DNA of 44,443 nt from a bacterium. GTDB lineage: Bacteria > Chloroflexota > Dormibacteria > Aeolococcales > Aeolococcaceae. The notes under the pieces were generated by a model, which saw only the letters and a list, made by a program, of their open reading frames with translations, ran no database searches and was not told the origin of the DNA. The DNA is taken from assembly GCA_014874355.1 (NCBI GenBank), contig JACWAJ010000013.1:1-44443 (forward strand), read 5' to 3'. A program made the position numbers and the translations under genes. This document shows positions 29,368 to 39,861 of this stretch, piece by piece. The first letter of the stretch is position 1; each line of letters begins with the position of its first letter.

Positions 29368-30362
29368 GCCGATTCCTCGATAACTTGGCGGATAACGCCG
29401 AGCATTTCCGGCACCGCCTCGGCAAGCGGTTTTTGGATCTCGGCACCGGCCGCGCGATAGTGACCGCCACCGCCGAATTGCCGGCAAATGGCTGAGGCAT
29501 CGAACTCGTTCCGGGTGCGCATGGAAACCTTGGTCGAAGATGCCGAGGACTCTTTGAACATCACCGCAATCTTCATGCTGCTGACACTCTGCAACGAGTC
29601 GATGATGCCGTCCGCTGACTGGAGGTCGGTACCGGCCTGACCGAGCATCGTCCGGGTCACGCTGGACCAGACGAGTGTGCCGTTGAACTCGGTCTGCATT
29701 GCCGACAGCGCCAACCCCTCCAGCTTCACCTGCTCGATCGAACGCGACTTGTAGCTCTTGAGTGCGATGAAGGCGGGATCGGCACCGATCGCCACCAGGT
29801 CGGCTCCGAGCCGGAGCGCAGCCTCGGTTGTGTTCTCGTGCCTGAAACCACCCGTATCGGTGAACAGCGCGGCGTAGAGGTTGTTGGCCACCGCCGGTGA
29901 CACCGGAGCGTCAAGCGTCCTCAGCAGACGGTAGACCGTCTGACCGGTGGCGCTGGCGTCGGGCTCGATGAGGTTCACCGTGCCAAACCCACCGTTGCCA
30001 GGGTGGTGATCGATGTTGACAACTGGACGCATCGTTTCCACAAACGCGCGATGCTCACCGAAGCGATCCAGTGCCGCACAGTCGAACGTAAAGAGGGCGT
30101 CGAGATGTTTGGGCAAGGCAGTGCTGACCGTCTCGTAGCCGGGCAGGTGCGCCAGCATCCGCGGCATCGGCACTGGAACGAAGCAGTGGACCGTCTTGCC
30201 CATCTCGCGTAGAGAAAGGGCAAATCCAAGCACCGATCCCAGGCTGTCGGCATCGGCGTCCTTGTGAGCCAGACAACCGATCTCCGCGGAGTTTTCGATG
30301 ATGTCGCGAATCGCGAAAGCGATGCCGTCGAAACGAGGCTCCACCTCTCTCGTTGCGATCAT
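29364..30362 (-). CDS. nrnA: DHH-DHHA1 phosphoesterase, NrnA-type (oligoribonuclease / pAp phosphatase)
   Basis: Degrades very short RNA oligomers and 3'-phosphoadenosine 5'-phosphate. Residues: HKDADADSLGS (variant of the usual DxDGDxxGS metal motif), FTFDCAALDRFG, the DHH motif in NIDHHPGN, FTDTGGFRHENT and the DHHA1 glycine loop QFGGGGHYRAAGA. Length 332 is normal. ATG 30362 overlaps the rbfA stop (ATGA) and the gene overlaps truB. Its place between rbfA and truB is a common arrangement in monoderm bacteria. Confidence 0.94.
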   Translation of the reverse strand: MIATREVEPRFDGIAFAIRDIIENSAEIGCLAHKDADADSLGSVLGFALSLREMGKTVHCFVPVPMPRMLAHLPGYETVSTALPKHLDALFTFDCAALDRFGEHRAFVETMRPVVNIDHHPGNGGFGTVNLIEPDASATGQTVYRLLRTLDAPVSPAVANNLYAALFTDTGGFRHENTTEAALRLGADLVAIGADPAFIALKSYKSRSIEQVKLEGLALSAMQTEFNGTLVWSSVTRTMLGQAGTDLQSADGIIDSLQSVSSMKIAVMFKESSASSTKVSMRTRNEFDASAICRQFGGGGHYRAAGAEIQKPLAEAVPEMLGVIRQVIEESA

Positions 30363-30763
30363 CGATCCGTCTCCTCGGTGGGTGTCTTGGCAGCGGCACC
30401 GTCAGACGGCTTCGCATCCTTGAGATCGCGCAGCATCGCGCTGATCCGCACGGCATAGGCGATCGACTCGTCGAGTTCGAAACGCAGCGCCGGCGCGGAC
30501 TTGAGATTCTCGAGGCGGTCGCCGAGCTGAGACCGGAGGTAGCCCTCGGCATGGCGTAGTGCCGTGATGACGGCGTGCCGCTCGCTTTCGGTGCCAACCG
30601 CACTGACCATGACCCGGGCACTGCGCAAATCGGGACTTACGTGAACCTGGCTCACCGACGCCAAACGGACGCGAGGATCCTTCATTTCGAGCACCATGAG
30701 CCGTGAAATCTCCTGGCGCAATTGCTCGGCGACACGTTCGATGCGGAGAGTACGCGGGAGCAC
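30359..30763 (-). CDS. rbfA: 30S ribosome-binding factor A
   Basis: Late-stage 30S maturation factor. The 134-residue protein has RIERVAEQLRQEISRLM, MKDPRV, and the KH-like core continuing to the RFELDESI segment, followed by a short disordered tail. It starts with GTG 9 bases after infB and overlaps nrnA. Confidence 0.95.
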   Translation of the reverse strand: MLPRTLRIERVAEQLRQEISRLMVLEMKDPRVRLASVSQVHVSPDLRSARVMVSAVGTESERHAVITALRHAEGYLRSQLGDRLENLKSAPALRFELDESIAYAVRISAMLRDLKDAKPSDGAAAKTPTEETDR

Positions 30764-30772
30764 GGCTAACCG

Positions 30773-32545
30773 CTACAGGTTCTGCTGCTCGACGACGTAG
30801 GCCTCGAGCAGATCCCCTTCCTCGAAGGCACCGAAGTCCTCGAGGGTGATGCCACAGTCGTAGCCCTTGGCCACCTCGCGAACATCGTCCTTGAAGCGCT
30901 TGAGCGCGGAGACCTTGCCTTTGTAAATCCGCTTGCCATCGCGCATCACCGCACAGAGGGCCTGCCGGGACACCTTGCCCTCGATGACGTTGCAGCCGGC
31001 GATGGCGGACTTGCCATCGACTGCGAAGATCTTGCGAACCTCGGCCCGACCCTGGAAAACCTCGACGAACGTCGGCTCGTACAAGCCCTTGATCGACTTC
31101 TCGATGTCGTCGACCACCTGATAGACGATGTCGTAGTACCGGATGTCGACTCCCTGCTCATCCGCCGCCACCTGAGCGCGGTCATCGGGACGGACATTGA
31201 AGCCGATGACGGTCGAGCCGGTGACCAAGGCAAGGTTAACGTCGGACTCGCCGACCGCCCCCACACCCTCGCCTACAACCTTGATATGCACCGTCGGATC
31301 CTTGATCTTCTGGACTTGATCGCGCAACGCCTCCAGCGAGCCGTTGGCCTCGGCTTTGAGGATGAGGTTGAGGGACTTGCTACTGCCTTCGGCGACCTGA
31401 GCGGCAAGATCGGCCAGGGTTATGCGGCGCACCGGCTGGATCAGGCGCTGGCGCACCAGGATCGCCCGCTGCTCGGTGAGGGCTCGTGCCGCCCGCTCGG
31501 TGTCGACGACCTGGAATATCTCCCCGGCAGTGACCACGTCCGCGAGGCCGCTCACCACGACGGGCATGCTCGGACCGGCCTCCTTGACCCGCTTGCCGAG
31601 GTCGTTGATCAGCGACCGAACCTTGCCGAAGACAGGGCCGGCCACAACGATGTCGCCAACGCGAAGCGTGCCGTTCTGAACCAAAACGGTGGCGATCGGA
31701 CCGCGACCGCGTTCGAGGTGCGAATCGATGACGGTGCCCACCGCCAAACGATCGGGGTTGGCCTTGGGATCTGCCTCGGCGTCGGCTGTGAGCAACACCA
31801 TGTCGAGGAGCTCGTCGATACCAACGCGCGTCTTGGCACTGGTACGCACGACTGTGATGTCGCCGCCGTACTCGCTGGCGACAAGCTGTCGGTCGGCAAG
31901 CTGCTGGAGAATCCGATCCGGGTTGGCGCCATCCTTGTCGATCTTGTTGAGAGCGACCACGATCGGCACCCCAGCACTACGCACGTGCTGGATCGCCTCG
32001 TCGGTCTGGGGCATGACCCCGTCGTCGGCGGCCACAACCAGGATGGCAACGTCGGTTACATCGGCACCGCGCGCGCGCATTGCAGTGAACGCCTCATGCC
32101 CCGGCGTGTCGATGAACGTGATGCGCCGACCGTTCTTTTCTATCTGGTAAGCGCCAATCTTCTGGGTGATGCCCCCGGCTTCGCCGGCAGCCACCTTGGT
32201 GGAGCGGATGACGTCGAGCAGCGATGTCTTGCCGTGGTCGACATGGCCCAAAACGGCGACGACTGGTGGCCGGACCCGCAACCGGGTGGGGTCTTCCTGG
32301 GAGATGTCGAGTAGCGGATGACGACGACGGCCAGGCTGGTCGGAACTGATGGCGGCTTCCTCGCTCTGCGCCTCAAAGCCAAAGTGATCCGCCACCAGCA
32401 CCGCGGTCTCGAAATCGACCGTTTGGTTCAGAGTTGCCATGACGCCATTGGTCATGAGGTACTTGATGACGGCGGGTCCGGACTGACCGAGCCGGTCGGC
32501 AAGTTCCTTGACCGTGGTGGTGGCGGGCAAGGTGATTTTCTTCAC
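30773..32545 (-). CDS. infB: Translation initiation factor IF-2 (short form)
   Basis: GTPase that places initiator tRNA on the 30S subunit. The 590-residue protein has a small IF2N domain (about 1-60), then GHVDHGKTSLL, DTPGHEAF, NKIDKDGANP and C-terminal domains ending in LEAYVVEQ. The long, variable N-terminal extension of many bacteria is absent. GTG 32545 overlaps the rnpM stop by four bases. Confidence 0.98.
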   Translation of the reverse strand: MKKITLPATTTVKELADRLGQSGPAVIKYLMTNGVMATLNQTVDFETAVLVADHFGFEAQSEEAAISSDQPGRRRHPLLDISQEDPTRLRVRPPVVAVLGHVDHGKTSLLDVIRSTKVAAGEAGGITQKIGAYQIEKNGRRITFIDTPGHEAFTAMRARGADVTDVAILVVAADDGVMPQTDEAIQHVRSAGVPIVVALNKIDKDGANPDRILQQLADRQLVASEYGGDITVVRTSAKTRVGIDELLDMVLLTADAEADPKANPDRLAVGTVIDSHLERGRGPIATVLVQNGTLRVGDIVVAGPVFGKVRSLINDLGKRVKEAGPSMPVVVSGLADVVTAGEIFQVVDTERAARALTEQRAILVRQRLIQPVRRITLADLAAQVAEGSSKSLNLILKAEANGSLEALRDQVQKIKDPTVHIKVVGEGVGAVGESDVNLALVTGSTVIGFNVRPDDRAQVAADEQGVDIRYYDIVYQVVDDIEKSIKGLYEPTFVEVFQGRAEVRKIFAVDGKSAIAGCNVIEGKVSRQALCAVMRDGKRIYKGKVSALKRFKDDVREVAKGYDCGITLEDFGAFEEGDLLEAYVVEQQNL

Positions 32546-32835
32546 CGTGGAGGCGATGGTGGTGTCTCCTCGATCTGAGCGAGTTGTGACTGCAACTTCG
32601 CGTAGTTGATTACACCATGACCGAGCCTAAGGCTGCGTGCCAGCCCATGGTGGCGTCCGGCTAGAGCCAGGCATTCGACTGCTGTACCCGCGCAAAGATA
32701 GGCCCCGCGCCCCAGTCCCTGGCCGGAAACGTCGAAGCTCACCCCGCCTTCGGGATCGACCCCAAGCCGCATCAAATCCCCCTTGGGACGTTTCACGCGA
32801 CAGCCTACGCAACTGCGCTCGGGAACGTGGCTCAT
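32542..32835 (-). CDS. rnpM: YlxR/RnpM family RNA-binding protein
   Basis: Small protein of the nusA-infB operon; in Bacillus it binds and modulates RNase P. The 97-residue product has the family signature RSCVGCRVKRPKGDLMRL and the GRGAYLC segment. ATG 32835 overlaps the nusA stop; a start 11 codons further up was rejected because it lies within nusA and lacks conservation. Confidence 0.92.
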   Translation of the reverse strand: MSHVPERSCVGCRVKRPKGDLMRLGVDPEGGVSFDVSGQGLGRGAYLCAGTAVECLALAGRHHGLARSLRLGHGVINYAKLQSQLAQIEETPPSPPR

Positions 32836-33815
32836 GGCGTCTCTGGAGCGGCGATGTCGATGCGCCAACCGGTCAACCGTGCCACGAGGCGGGCATTCTC
32901 ACCGCCGCGACCGATCGCGAGCGAGAGTTGGTCGGACGCCACGCTGACGTGGGCGGTCCTGGTCTCCGCATCCAGATCGACGCCAAGTACGGTCGCCGGC
33001 GCCAATGCCTCGCCTATGTAGACGGCGACATCGTCGGACCAATTGACGATCTGAACTTGCTCACTGCCCAGCTCAGCACACACGGCGCGATGGCGCACGC
33101 CCTTGGCGCCGATACACGCGCCTCGGGGATCGACATCACCACGCGGCGCCGTGACGGCGACCTTGCTCCGCCGGCCGGCCTCGCGCGCGATCGCCTTGAT
33201 GACGACCTGGCCGGAGAGGATCTCGGGAACCTCCTGCTCCAAGAGCAGGTTGAGCAGTTGCGGATGCGATCTCGACACCACGAACAGCGCATCCTGGCCG
33301 CGCTCACGGACATTGATGACGATCACCTTGATGTGCTGATGGAGGCGCAACTCCTCACCCGACATCTGCTCCTCGGGAGGCAGCAGCCCGAAGTGTTCCC
33401 CCAGGCGCAGCATCCACACCCTGCCCTGACGGCTCTCCACGATGGCATCGAGAAGTTGCCCGTGGTGAAGTTCCGCCTCGCGGATGACGCTGTGCCGGGC
33501 CACATCGCGAAGCCGTTCGGCAACCGCAGTACGCACCGCCTGCGCGGACTGGCGCGCCAGATCACCGCGTAGTGGAATCGGCACCTGAGTACCGTCGGAG
33601 GCGACCCGGCTCAGCTCCCAATGGCCACGATCGAGATCGATCCGGGCCTGAACCACCGCCGCATCGTCGACGGCTTGGCGGCGATAGGTGCCGACCAAAG
33701 CGTCAGCCACCAGCTTCGCTATCTCGGCGGGGTCCAGATCCACCGACTGGCCCAACTCGGCGATCACGCCGTCGAGATCGCCGGTGTTCTTGGCCGTCTG
33801 CTCGGACGCGCCCAT
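32832..33815 (-). CDS. nusA: Transcription elongation/termination factor NusA
   Basis: Modulates RNA polymerase pausing, termination and antitermination. The 327-residue protein has the N-terminal polymerase-binding domain, an S1 domain (about 120-190), and two KH domains, the first with DPRGACIGAKGVRHRAV and the second with SDQLSLAIGRGGENARL. It ends just after KH2, as in many monoderms, with no acidic C-terminal repeats. ATG 33815 shares one base with the rimP stop. Confidence 0.96.
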   Translation of the reverse strand: MGASEQTAKNTGDLDGVIAELGQSVDLDPAEIAKLVADALVGTYRRQAVDDAAVVQARIDLDRGHWELSRVASDGTQVPIPLRGDLARQSAQAVRTAVAERLRDVARHSVIREAELHHGQLLDAIVESRQGRVWMLRLGEHFGLLPPEEQMSGEELRLHQHIKVIVINVRERGQDALFVVSRSHPQLLNLLLEQEVPEILSGQVVIKAIAREAGRRSKVAVTAPRGDVDPRGACIGAKGVRHRAVCAELGSEQVQIVNWSDDVAVYIGEALAPATVLGVDLDAETRTAHVSVASDQLSLAIGRGGENARLVARLTGWRIDIAAPETP

Positions 33816-34285
33816 CAGATGTCGACGACGATTCGAGCGGCGACGATATCTTCGAAGGGGATCGAAGTCAGTGCTTGACGATTGCGCGAGACGCGAACCT
33901 CGATGTCAACATGGTCGCCGGCGGTGGCCACGAGGCGTCCCTCGAGAATGGTCTCGCCGCTGCCGGCACGCCGGCGGACGTTGACGCGACGGCCTAGTGC
34001 CGCACGCCATTCTTCGGGGTTTCGCAGCGGACGTTCGGCGCCTGGCGATGAGACCTCCAGAGAGTAGCCCCCGGCGATGGGGTCGAACGCATCCAGAACG
34101 GCACCGACCGCGCTCGACACACGCTCACAATCGTCGAGTGACACCCCGCCAGACTTGTCGATCGTGAGGCGCAGCAGGCCGTGGCGCTTGTCCGGAGACC
34201 ACTGCAAATCAACCAGGTCGACGCCGCAGTGAGACAAAGAGGGGGCTACCAGGATGCGGATCTGGTCGATGAGTTCGCTATTCAT
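33815..34285 (-). CDS. rimP: Ribosome maturation factor RimP
   Basis: 30S subunit assembly factor. The 156-residue protein has LDDCERVSSAVGAVLD and the hallmark YSLEVSSPGAERPL, followed by the SH3-like C-terminal half. GGAGA lies 8 bases before the ATG. It starts the rimP-nusA-rnpM-infB block, 41 bases after secDF. Confidence 0.96.
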   Translation of the reverse strand: MNSELIDQIRILVAPSLSHCGVDLVDLQWSPDKRHGLLRLTIDKSGGVSLDDCERVSSAVGAVLDAFDPIAGGYSLEVSSPGAERPLRNPEEWRAALGRRVNVRRRAGSGETILEGRLVATAGDHVDIEVRVSRNRQALTSIPFEDIVAARIVVDI

Positions 34286-34326
34286 GATGTTGGTCTCCGC
34301 ACCCGGACTAGTTTGACGCGCAGCGG

Positions 34327-37251
34327 TCAGCCGGTGCCGCGGATGCGCCGCGGGCCACGAGCCGGCTCTTGGTTCTCACGCTCGACGTCGAGCGACTGCC
34401 AGGCCACCAGCAGCGTGGAGGCATTGAAGATCGAACTGTAGGTACCGGTGGCGATCCCGACCAGAAGCGCCAGCACGAAGCCGCGGATGGAGTCGCCGCC
34501 AAAAAGGACCAAAGACAGCAGCACGAAGACAACCGTGAGCGTCGTATTCAGCGAACGCGTCATGGTCTGTACCGTCGAGAGGTTGATGATCTGCTTGAAG
34601 CTGATTCTCGGCCCGGAACTGAGGTTCTCGCGAACCCGGTCGAAGACGACTATGGTGTCGTGGATCGAGAACACGACCGACGTCAGCGCAGCCACGACGA
34701 AGAGGATGTCGACCTGGCCGAGCGGCGAGAAATGGCCGAGGATGGCCCAGAGCCCGATCAGAACGAATACGTCGTGCAGCAGCTTGAAGAAGGTGCAGGC
34801 CGAGAACCGCCACCGCGAGATCTGGCGCTGACGCCCGAAGACGAATGCCAGGTACAGGGCTATGAACAGCGACGAAAGGAGCACCAGGGCCATCGCGGTG
34901 CGAACCAGGTCCGCCGCAATGGTCGGACCCACGGTGTCAATCTGGACGTCGGCGCGGCCGGTGGCAGGATCGGTGACGAACCCGTACTTCTTCTCCAGGG
35001 TGGAACTTATCTGCTGAACACGGTTGATGGGCGCCGGCAATGTACGGATCGAGAAACGATTACCGGACTCCGCCTGGATCGAGGGCTGCAGATCCCGGGC
35101 AACAGAGTCGACTGTCGTCTGCACCTGACTGAGGCTTGCCGGCGTCTTCAGGTGCGCATCGACAAGGTTGCCACCCGAGAAGTCGAGCCCGAGACGGAAT
35201 CCCCAAAAGAGGATCGCCAGTAAGCCGGGCACGATGATCAAGAGCGAACCGAGGAAAAAGAGATTGCGCGACTTGACGATGTCGAAGCGACCCCGGGGCG
35301 GCTTCTCACGGTACTCGTCGTGGATCTCCGTATAGGCCCTGGGGTTGCGTCCGAACTTGCGCTTGAGCGCCCCCGCGAAGAGGGCCTGGGTTATCACCAC
35401 CGCGCTCAGGAAGGACACCGCAACGCCGATGCCGAGCGTGATCGCAAAACCACGTACCACGTCCGAGCCCAGCCAGTAGAGGATGGCGCAGGCGATGCCA
35501 GTGGAAATGTTGCTGTCGCGAATCGCCGGAAAGGCACGTCTAAAACCGGTCTCGACCGCGGTTCGCATGGGCCGCCCATGGCGCAGTTCGTCCCGAATAC
35601 GCTCGAAGATCAGGACGTTGGCATCAACCGCCATGCCCACCGAAAGCAGGAATCCGGCAAGTCCCGGTAGCGAGATGGTGACCCCTATCAGCTTGAAGAC
35701 GGCCAGCACGATGGCTGCATAACAGATCAGTGCCAGCGACGCCAGGATTCCCGGGAAACGGTAGTACCCGATCATGAAGAAGATCACGATGATCAGACCG
35801 ACGCCGCCGGCGATCAGGGCCTGACGCACCGTCTGCTGCCCCAGGGTGGCGCTCACCGATGTGCTCTGGATGGTCGAGATATCGGCGGGCAGCGCGCCGG
35901 CGCTGATCTGGTTGGCCAGGTCCTTGGCGGTCTGGGTGGTAAAGCCACCGGTGATCTGCGTGGCGGCAGAGGAAGGCTCGTTGACCTGCGGAGCGGTCAG
36001 AACCTTGTTGTCCAGGAAGATGGCCACCCTGTTCTTCGGCTCGCCTTTCGCCACCTTAGCCGCAGCGGTGGTGATCTTGCCCCACTCGCTGGCGCCCTGC
36101 CCGTCGAAGTTGATGTTTACAGAGGGCTGCCCACCCTGGTCGATACCCGCAGCAGCACTACTGACATTGGTCGCCTGGATGTTGTCGTCGATCTTCCAGT
36201 GGAATCCCGGCGGGTAGAAGCTGGGGTCACTGAACTGGTTTACGTCGTAGAGGCCCTGCTGGTCGCTGAGGAAGGCCGGACTGTTGGGGTCGGGGGCCCC
36301 CTCCACAGCAGTGGCAAAGTGCAGCTTGGCCGTGGTGCCGATGGTCTTCACGGCCTCGTCGAGGCTGATGCCCGGGAGTTGCACCACGATCTTGTCGTCG
36401 CCCTGGGCCTCCAACACCGCTTCGGCCACACCGAGGCCGTTGACGCGTTGCTGCAGGATGGGAAGGGTCTCCGCCTGGGCCTTGGGGTAGTCACCACCAT
36501 GGGCGTCGAGACCGCTACGACAAGTGCTGCCCGGCGGGTTGTTGGGACCGTGGCAGATGACGATCGTGAGCTTGCTCCCGCCAACGAGATCGAGTCCCTT
36601 GCGGAGTGTGACGGTCCACGGTTGCCCCAAGATCGACGGCGCGCCATAGCCGTCGATCCAGAAGCTGCCGGCCACTTTGGGGCCTGTAATCGGTGGTGGT
36701 GGTGGGGTCGGCGTCGGCTTGGGCGTGGCCGGCGGTCTGGCGGTGGGCGAAGGCTTTGGGGTAGGTACAGGCGTGGCCGTAGGCGAGGGCTTGGGAGCAG
36801 GGGTGGCGGTGCAGCCCAGCCAGAACGTGCGAACGTCGTTCGCAGCACTGCCGATGGTGGCTTCGAGGTGGTAGCCGGCCTTGTCACGCTTGATGCCCAG
36901 CTTCGCTGCGGCGTCGGTCAGCGCCTGCTTGGGTACGACCGCGATCTGCTGGCCCCCTCCCTTGCTGAGGTTGTAGCTCCACTGGTCGCTCCAACTCGGC
37001 TTCTGAGTGGTCGCGTCGATGGGCACGTCAATAAGCTTGTTGAGGTTCGGCGAGTCAGCCCCACGGATCGTGAACGAGCCCGAGGCGGCACTCAATCCAG
37101 AGGCGCGCAGGCTGACGTCATTGCAGCCGATGTTGGGGTCGTTTACATGCGACGCGTAATACTGATAGCCGGCGCCGAAACCATCGACGAACAACGCTCC
37201 GACTATTACAAGTATTACGAGCCCGATCAACCATCGGGTCAGACGAACCAT
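34327..37251 (-). CDS. secDF: Fused protein-export subunit SecD-SecF with an extra N-terminal exported domain
   Basis: Uses the proton gradient to help Sec-dependent export. The 974-residue fusion has SecD to about residue 625 and SecF from about 640 (FDIVKSRNLFF). Core SecD motifs are RKGLDLVGG (217-225) and a polytopic region with GMAVDANVLIFERIRDEL; SecF has GFRLGLDFSGGNLVD and a second set of membrane segments. Unusually, between the first membrane segment (about 6-22) and RKGLDLVGG lie nearly 200 residues: a globular-looking stretch (about 30-147) with Cys43 and Cys147 near its ends and a Pro/Thr/Lys linker (148-189). In typical SecD the glycine-rich motif follows the first membrane segment within about 40-100 residues. 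No yajC is nearby. Confidence 0.95.
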   Translation of the reverse strand: MVRLTRWLIGLVILVIVGALFVDGFGAGYQYYASHVNDPNIGCNDVSLRASGLSAASGSFTIRGADSPNLNKLIDVPIDATTQKPSWSDQWSYNLSKGGGQQIAVVPKQALTDAAAKLGIKRDKAGYHLEATIGSAANDVRTFWLGCTATPAPKPSPTATPVPTPKPSPTARPPATPKPTPTPPPPPITGPKVAGSFWIDGYGAPSILGQPWTVTLRKGLDLVGGSKLTIVICHGPNNPPGSTCRSGLDAHGGDYPKAQAETLPILQQRVNGLGVAEAVLEAQGDDKIVVQLPGISLDEAVKTIGTTAKLHFATAVEGAPDPNSPAFLSDQQGLYDVNQFSDPSFYPPGFHWKIDDNIQATNVSSAAAGIDQGGQPSVNINFDGQGASEWGKITTAAAKVAKGEPKNRVAIFLDNKVLTAPQVNEPSSAATQITGGFTTQTAKDLANQISAGALPADISTIQSTSVSATLGQQTVRQALIAGGVGLIIVIFFMIGYYRFPGILASLALICYAAIVLAVFKLIGVTISLPGLAGFLLSVGMAVDANVLIFERIRDELRHGRPMRTAVETGFRRAFPAIRDSNISTGIACAILYWLGSDVVRGFAITLGIGVAVSFLSAVVITQALFAGALKRKFGRNPRAYTEIHDEYREKPPRGRFDIVKSRNLFFLGSLLIIVPGLLAILFWGFRLGLDFSGGNLVDAHLKTPASLSQVQTTVDSVARDLQPSIQAESGNRFSIRTLPAPINRVQQISSTLEKKYGFVTDPATGRADVQIDTVGPTIAADLVRTAMALVLLSSLFIALYLAFVFGRQRQISRWRFSACTFFKLLHDVFVLIGLWAILGHFSPLGQVDILFVVAALTSVVFSIHDTIVVFDRVRENLSSGPRISFKQIINLSTVQTMTRSLNTTLTVVFVLLSLVLFGGDSIRGFVLALLVGIATGTYSSIFNASTLLVAWQSLDVERENQEPARGPRRIRGTG

Positions 37252-37309
37252 CGGGCGCGGAGTTTACCAGGCTGCCAAGCCGGGTCCATATTTCAGCCTG
37301 AACACGTTC

Positions 37310-39802
37310 TTAGACCGGCGGGCTCTCGTCCGCGTCAACGCCCTGCGCTTGGCGTACTCGCAAGGCGTACTCGTCCAGCAGGCGGCGGCCCGACTCCTCG
37401 TCGGCAACGCTGGCGACTATGTGGTACATGGGCCCGTCCGGATCCGGCCGCACCAGTACGAAACCGCCGTCCACGAAGATCTTGATGCCGTCGACGAGGT
37501 CGATGGCATGGTCGCGGAACTCCTCGAGAAGTACGCGCATCACCCGGCCCTTGCTCTCCCAGGCGCAGAACTCCGTAGTCGCCAGGTACGGCGCCCACGG
37601 CAGGCAAGCGCGAGCCTGACTGAGCGACTCATCGCGAAGGGCACGCAGTTCGAGTAGCTTCACCAGGGTGTACATGCCGTCGAATGCCCCGAGATGGTGT
37701 GGCCACACGAAGCCACCATCGCAGTCGGAGCCGAGCCGGACGTCAACTGTCATGGACCCGTGAAGCACGGACGTCGAGTCGCTCTTGGTCGCCACGAATA
37801 CGCCCCCAGAACTCTCGATCATGTCCACGATCCACTGTGGCGTGGTCGCCGGCGCCACCACCACTCCCGGCCCCTCCGCCAGACGCCAGCGTACGAGTAG
37901 CCCGAACGCCTCGTGAGGATGCAACACAACACCCTCGTCGTCGATGAGGGTCAAGGCCTCCCCTGTGGGACTCATCTTGACGCCCACATCGGCATGCACC
38001 GTCTTGGAAATGAGCGCAACTTCATCGGAAACCTCGCGACGGAAAGGCCCCTCGCTGATCCCGGCATTGAGCGGGATGATCGTCACCCCGAGTTCATTGA
38101 GAACCTCGGGCAAAATCATCGACGCCGAGCTGTAGTCATAGTCGATGAGTACCCGGAACCTCGCGGTCCGAATGGCGTCGACGTCGATCGTACTCATGAG
38201 CCGCGCGCGATACGTGGCCATGGGATCGCCGTGTTCGATCGAGCCCATCTCGTAGAAGGCCGCACGCCGGAAATCCTCGCGGAAGAACAGATTCTCCAGC
38301 TTGCGCTCATTGCGTTTGTCGAGTGGCAGCCCGTCGCCGTCGAAGAACCGGATGTCAGCCGATCGCTGGTCGAGCGGCGAAACCAGAATATGCACACCGG
38401 CGTCGCAGCCATCGGTCTTGGTGCCGAACTGCGTCACCGGAACCGGAAGTTCACTGAAGTCACGCACCACCGCCCCGGCACTGACCATGCCGCTCACCAT
38501 CGCACGCTTGATCATTCGTGACGACCGTGCATGATCTCGGGATACGGCGATACAAGATCCCTTGGGCAGCGTGGCCCCGAAGGCAGCACCGAGCCGCGCG
38601 CAAAACTCCGGGGTCAACTCGACGTTGATCAGGCCCCCCATCCCGTAGGAGGCAAAAAGGCCGCGACGCCACTCCCCCGCCCAGACGATGGACTCGTTGA
38701 CTGTCGATCCCGGCTCGATGTTCTTGTGGGGCCACAGTTTCACGCCTGCCCGCAAACGCGAACCACGGCCAATCACACAGTCGTCACCGACGACCGCGTT
38801 GTCCTCGAGGAAGCAACTGTTCTTGACTGTGACATTGCGACACACGATGCTCTGGCGCAAACGGCAGTTTTCGCCGATATACGAATGCGGCCAGATGATG
38901 GTGTTGCTCACCTTGGCGTTGTCGTCGAGGATGACATAGCGGTCGATGACGGCGTGGTCGTTCACCAACGCATTGGCCTTGAGTTTCACCTCGTCACCGA
39001 TGAAAGCCGGCCCATCGATCTGGACCCCCATGCCGAACTCCACGCCCTCGCCAACCCACACGTTGCCGTCGCGCCGTCCCGGAATGTGGCAGTCGACCTT
39101 GCCGTCGAGGACGTCCCAGTTGGCCTGCATGTATGACTGGATGTTGCCCACGTCACACCAGTAGCCCTCTGCGACCACACCGAACAACGGCTGACGCCGG
39201 CGCAGCATCTGCGGAAAGACGTCCTGAGACCAGTCTGTGACGCGGCCGGGGCGGATATGGTCCAAAACCTTGGGCTCGATCACGTATATGCCAGTGTTGA
39301 CGTGATCGCTAAAAACCTCGCCCCACGAAGGCTTCTCCAAGAAGCGCTTGATGCTGCCATCCGGTTCGGTTACAACGACCCCGTACTCGAGGGGGTTGGG
39401 AACACTCTTGAGTACCAGGGTGGCCTGCGCTCCCAGCCGCTTGTGCTCGGCAACCGCCCACGTCAAATCGATGTCTGTCAGTGAATCTCCACTTATGATC
39501 AGGAAGGTGTCGTCGAGCAGTTCAGCGGCATTCTTCACGCTCCCGGCGGTGCCCATGGGGCGGTCCTCGACGACGTATTCGATATTCATGTCGAGATCGC
39601 TGCCATCGCCAATGCGATTGCGAATATCGGCGCCCAGATAAGCCAGGGTGACGACCACATCGGTGATGCCATGGCGTCGCAATAGCCGCAAGATGTGCTC
39701 GATGATGGGTATCCCCACAATCGGCACCAACGGCTTGGGGTACTGGCTCGTCAACGGCCGCAAGCGTGCCCCCTCACCGCCGGCCATGACAACCGCCTTC
39801 AC
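37310..39802 (-). CDS. Mannose-1-phosphate guanylyltransferase / phosphomannomutase-like fusion
   Basis: Three parts: a nucleotidyltransferase (about 1-235) with [26 protein letters not shown] and [10 protein letters not shown]; a left-handed beta-helix of hexapeptide repeats (about 250-370); and a phosphohexomutase-like C-terminal half. It probably makes GDP-mannose or another NDP-sugar for the neighbouring glycosyltransferases. In the mutase half the usual TASHNP phosphoserine loop is replaced by [11 protein letters not shown] and the DGDGDR metal loop by [11 protein letters not shown], as in this fusion family, so mutase activity is uncertain. GTG 39802, with GGAGG 7 bases upstream, gives 830 residues; a longer frame to 39856 lacks such a site. 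Confidence 0.9.
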   Translation of the reverse strand: MKAVVMAGGEGARLRPLTSQYPKPLVPIVGIPIIEHILRLLRRHGITDVVVTLAYLGADIRNRIGDGSDLDMNIEYVVEDRPMGTAGSVKNAAELLDDTFLIISGDSLTDIDLTWAVAEHKRLGAQATLVLKSVPNPLEYGVVVTEPDGSIKRFLEKPSWGEVFSDHVNTGIYVIEPKVLDHIRPGRVTDWSQDVFPQMLRRRQPLFGVVAEGYWCDVGNIQSYMQANWDVLDGKVDCHIPGRRDGNVWVGEGVEFGMGVQIDGPAFIGDEVKLKANALVNDHAVIDRYVILDDNAKVSNTIIWPHSYIGENCRLRQSIVCRNVTVKNSCFLEDNAVVGDDCVIGRGSRLRAGVKLWPHKNIEPGSTVNESIVWAGEWRRGLFASYGMGGLINVELTPEFCARLGAAFGATLPKGSCIAVSRDHARSSRMIKRAMVSGMVSAGAVVRDFSELPVPVTQFGTKTDGCDAGVHILVSPLDQRSADIRFFDGDGLPLDKRNERKLENLFFREDFRRAAFYEMGSIEHGDPMATYRARLMSTIDVDAIRTARFRVLIDYDYSSASMILPEVLNELGVTIIPLNAGISEGPFRREVSDEVALISKTVHADVGVKMSPTGEALTLIDDEGVVLHPHEAFGLLVRWRLAEGPGVVVAPATTPQWIVDMIESSGGVFVATKSDSTSVLHGSMTVDVRLGSDCDGGFVWPHHLGAFDGMYTLVKLLELRALRDESLSQARACLPWAPYLATTEFCAWESKGRVMRVLLEEFRDHAIDLVDGIKIFVDGGFVLVRPDPDGPMYHIVASVADEESGRRLLDEYALRVRQAQGVDADESPPV

Positions 39803-39861
39803 TGCGAAGCCTCCGCGAGGACGCCCCAGCATCGCTGCTGGACGCGGACCCGACACTCGAT

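Noticed and set aside
36199-37485. 428-codon plus-strand frame opposite secDF and the fusion gene
   Set aside because: It crosses the secDF start and the intergenic gap; its Gly/Arg-rich run is the complement of the Pro/Thr linker.
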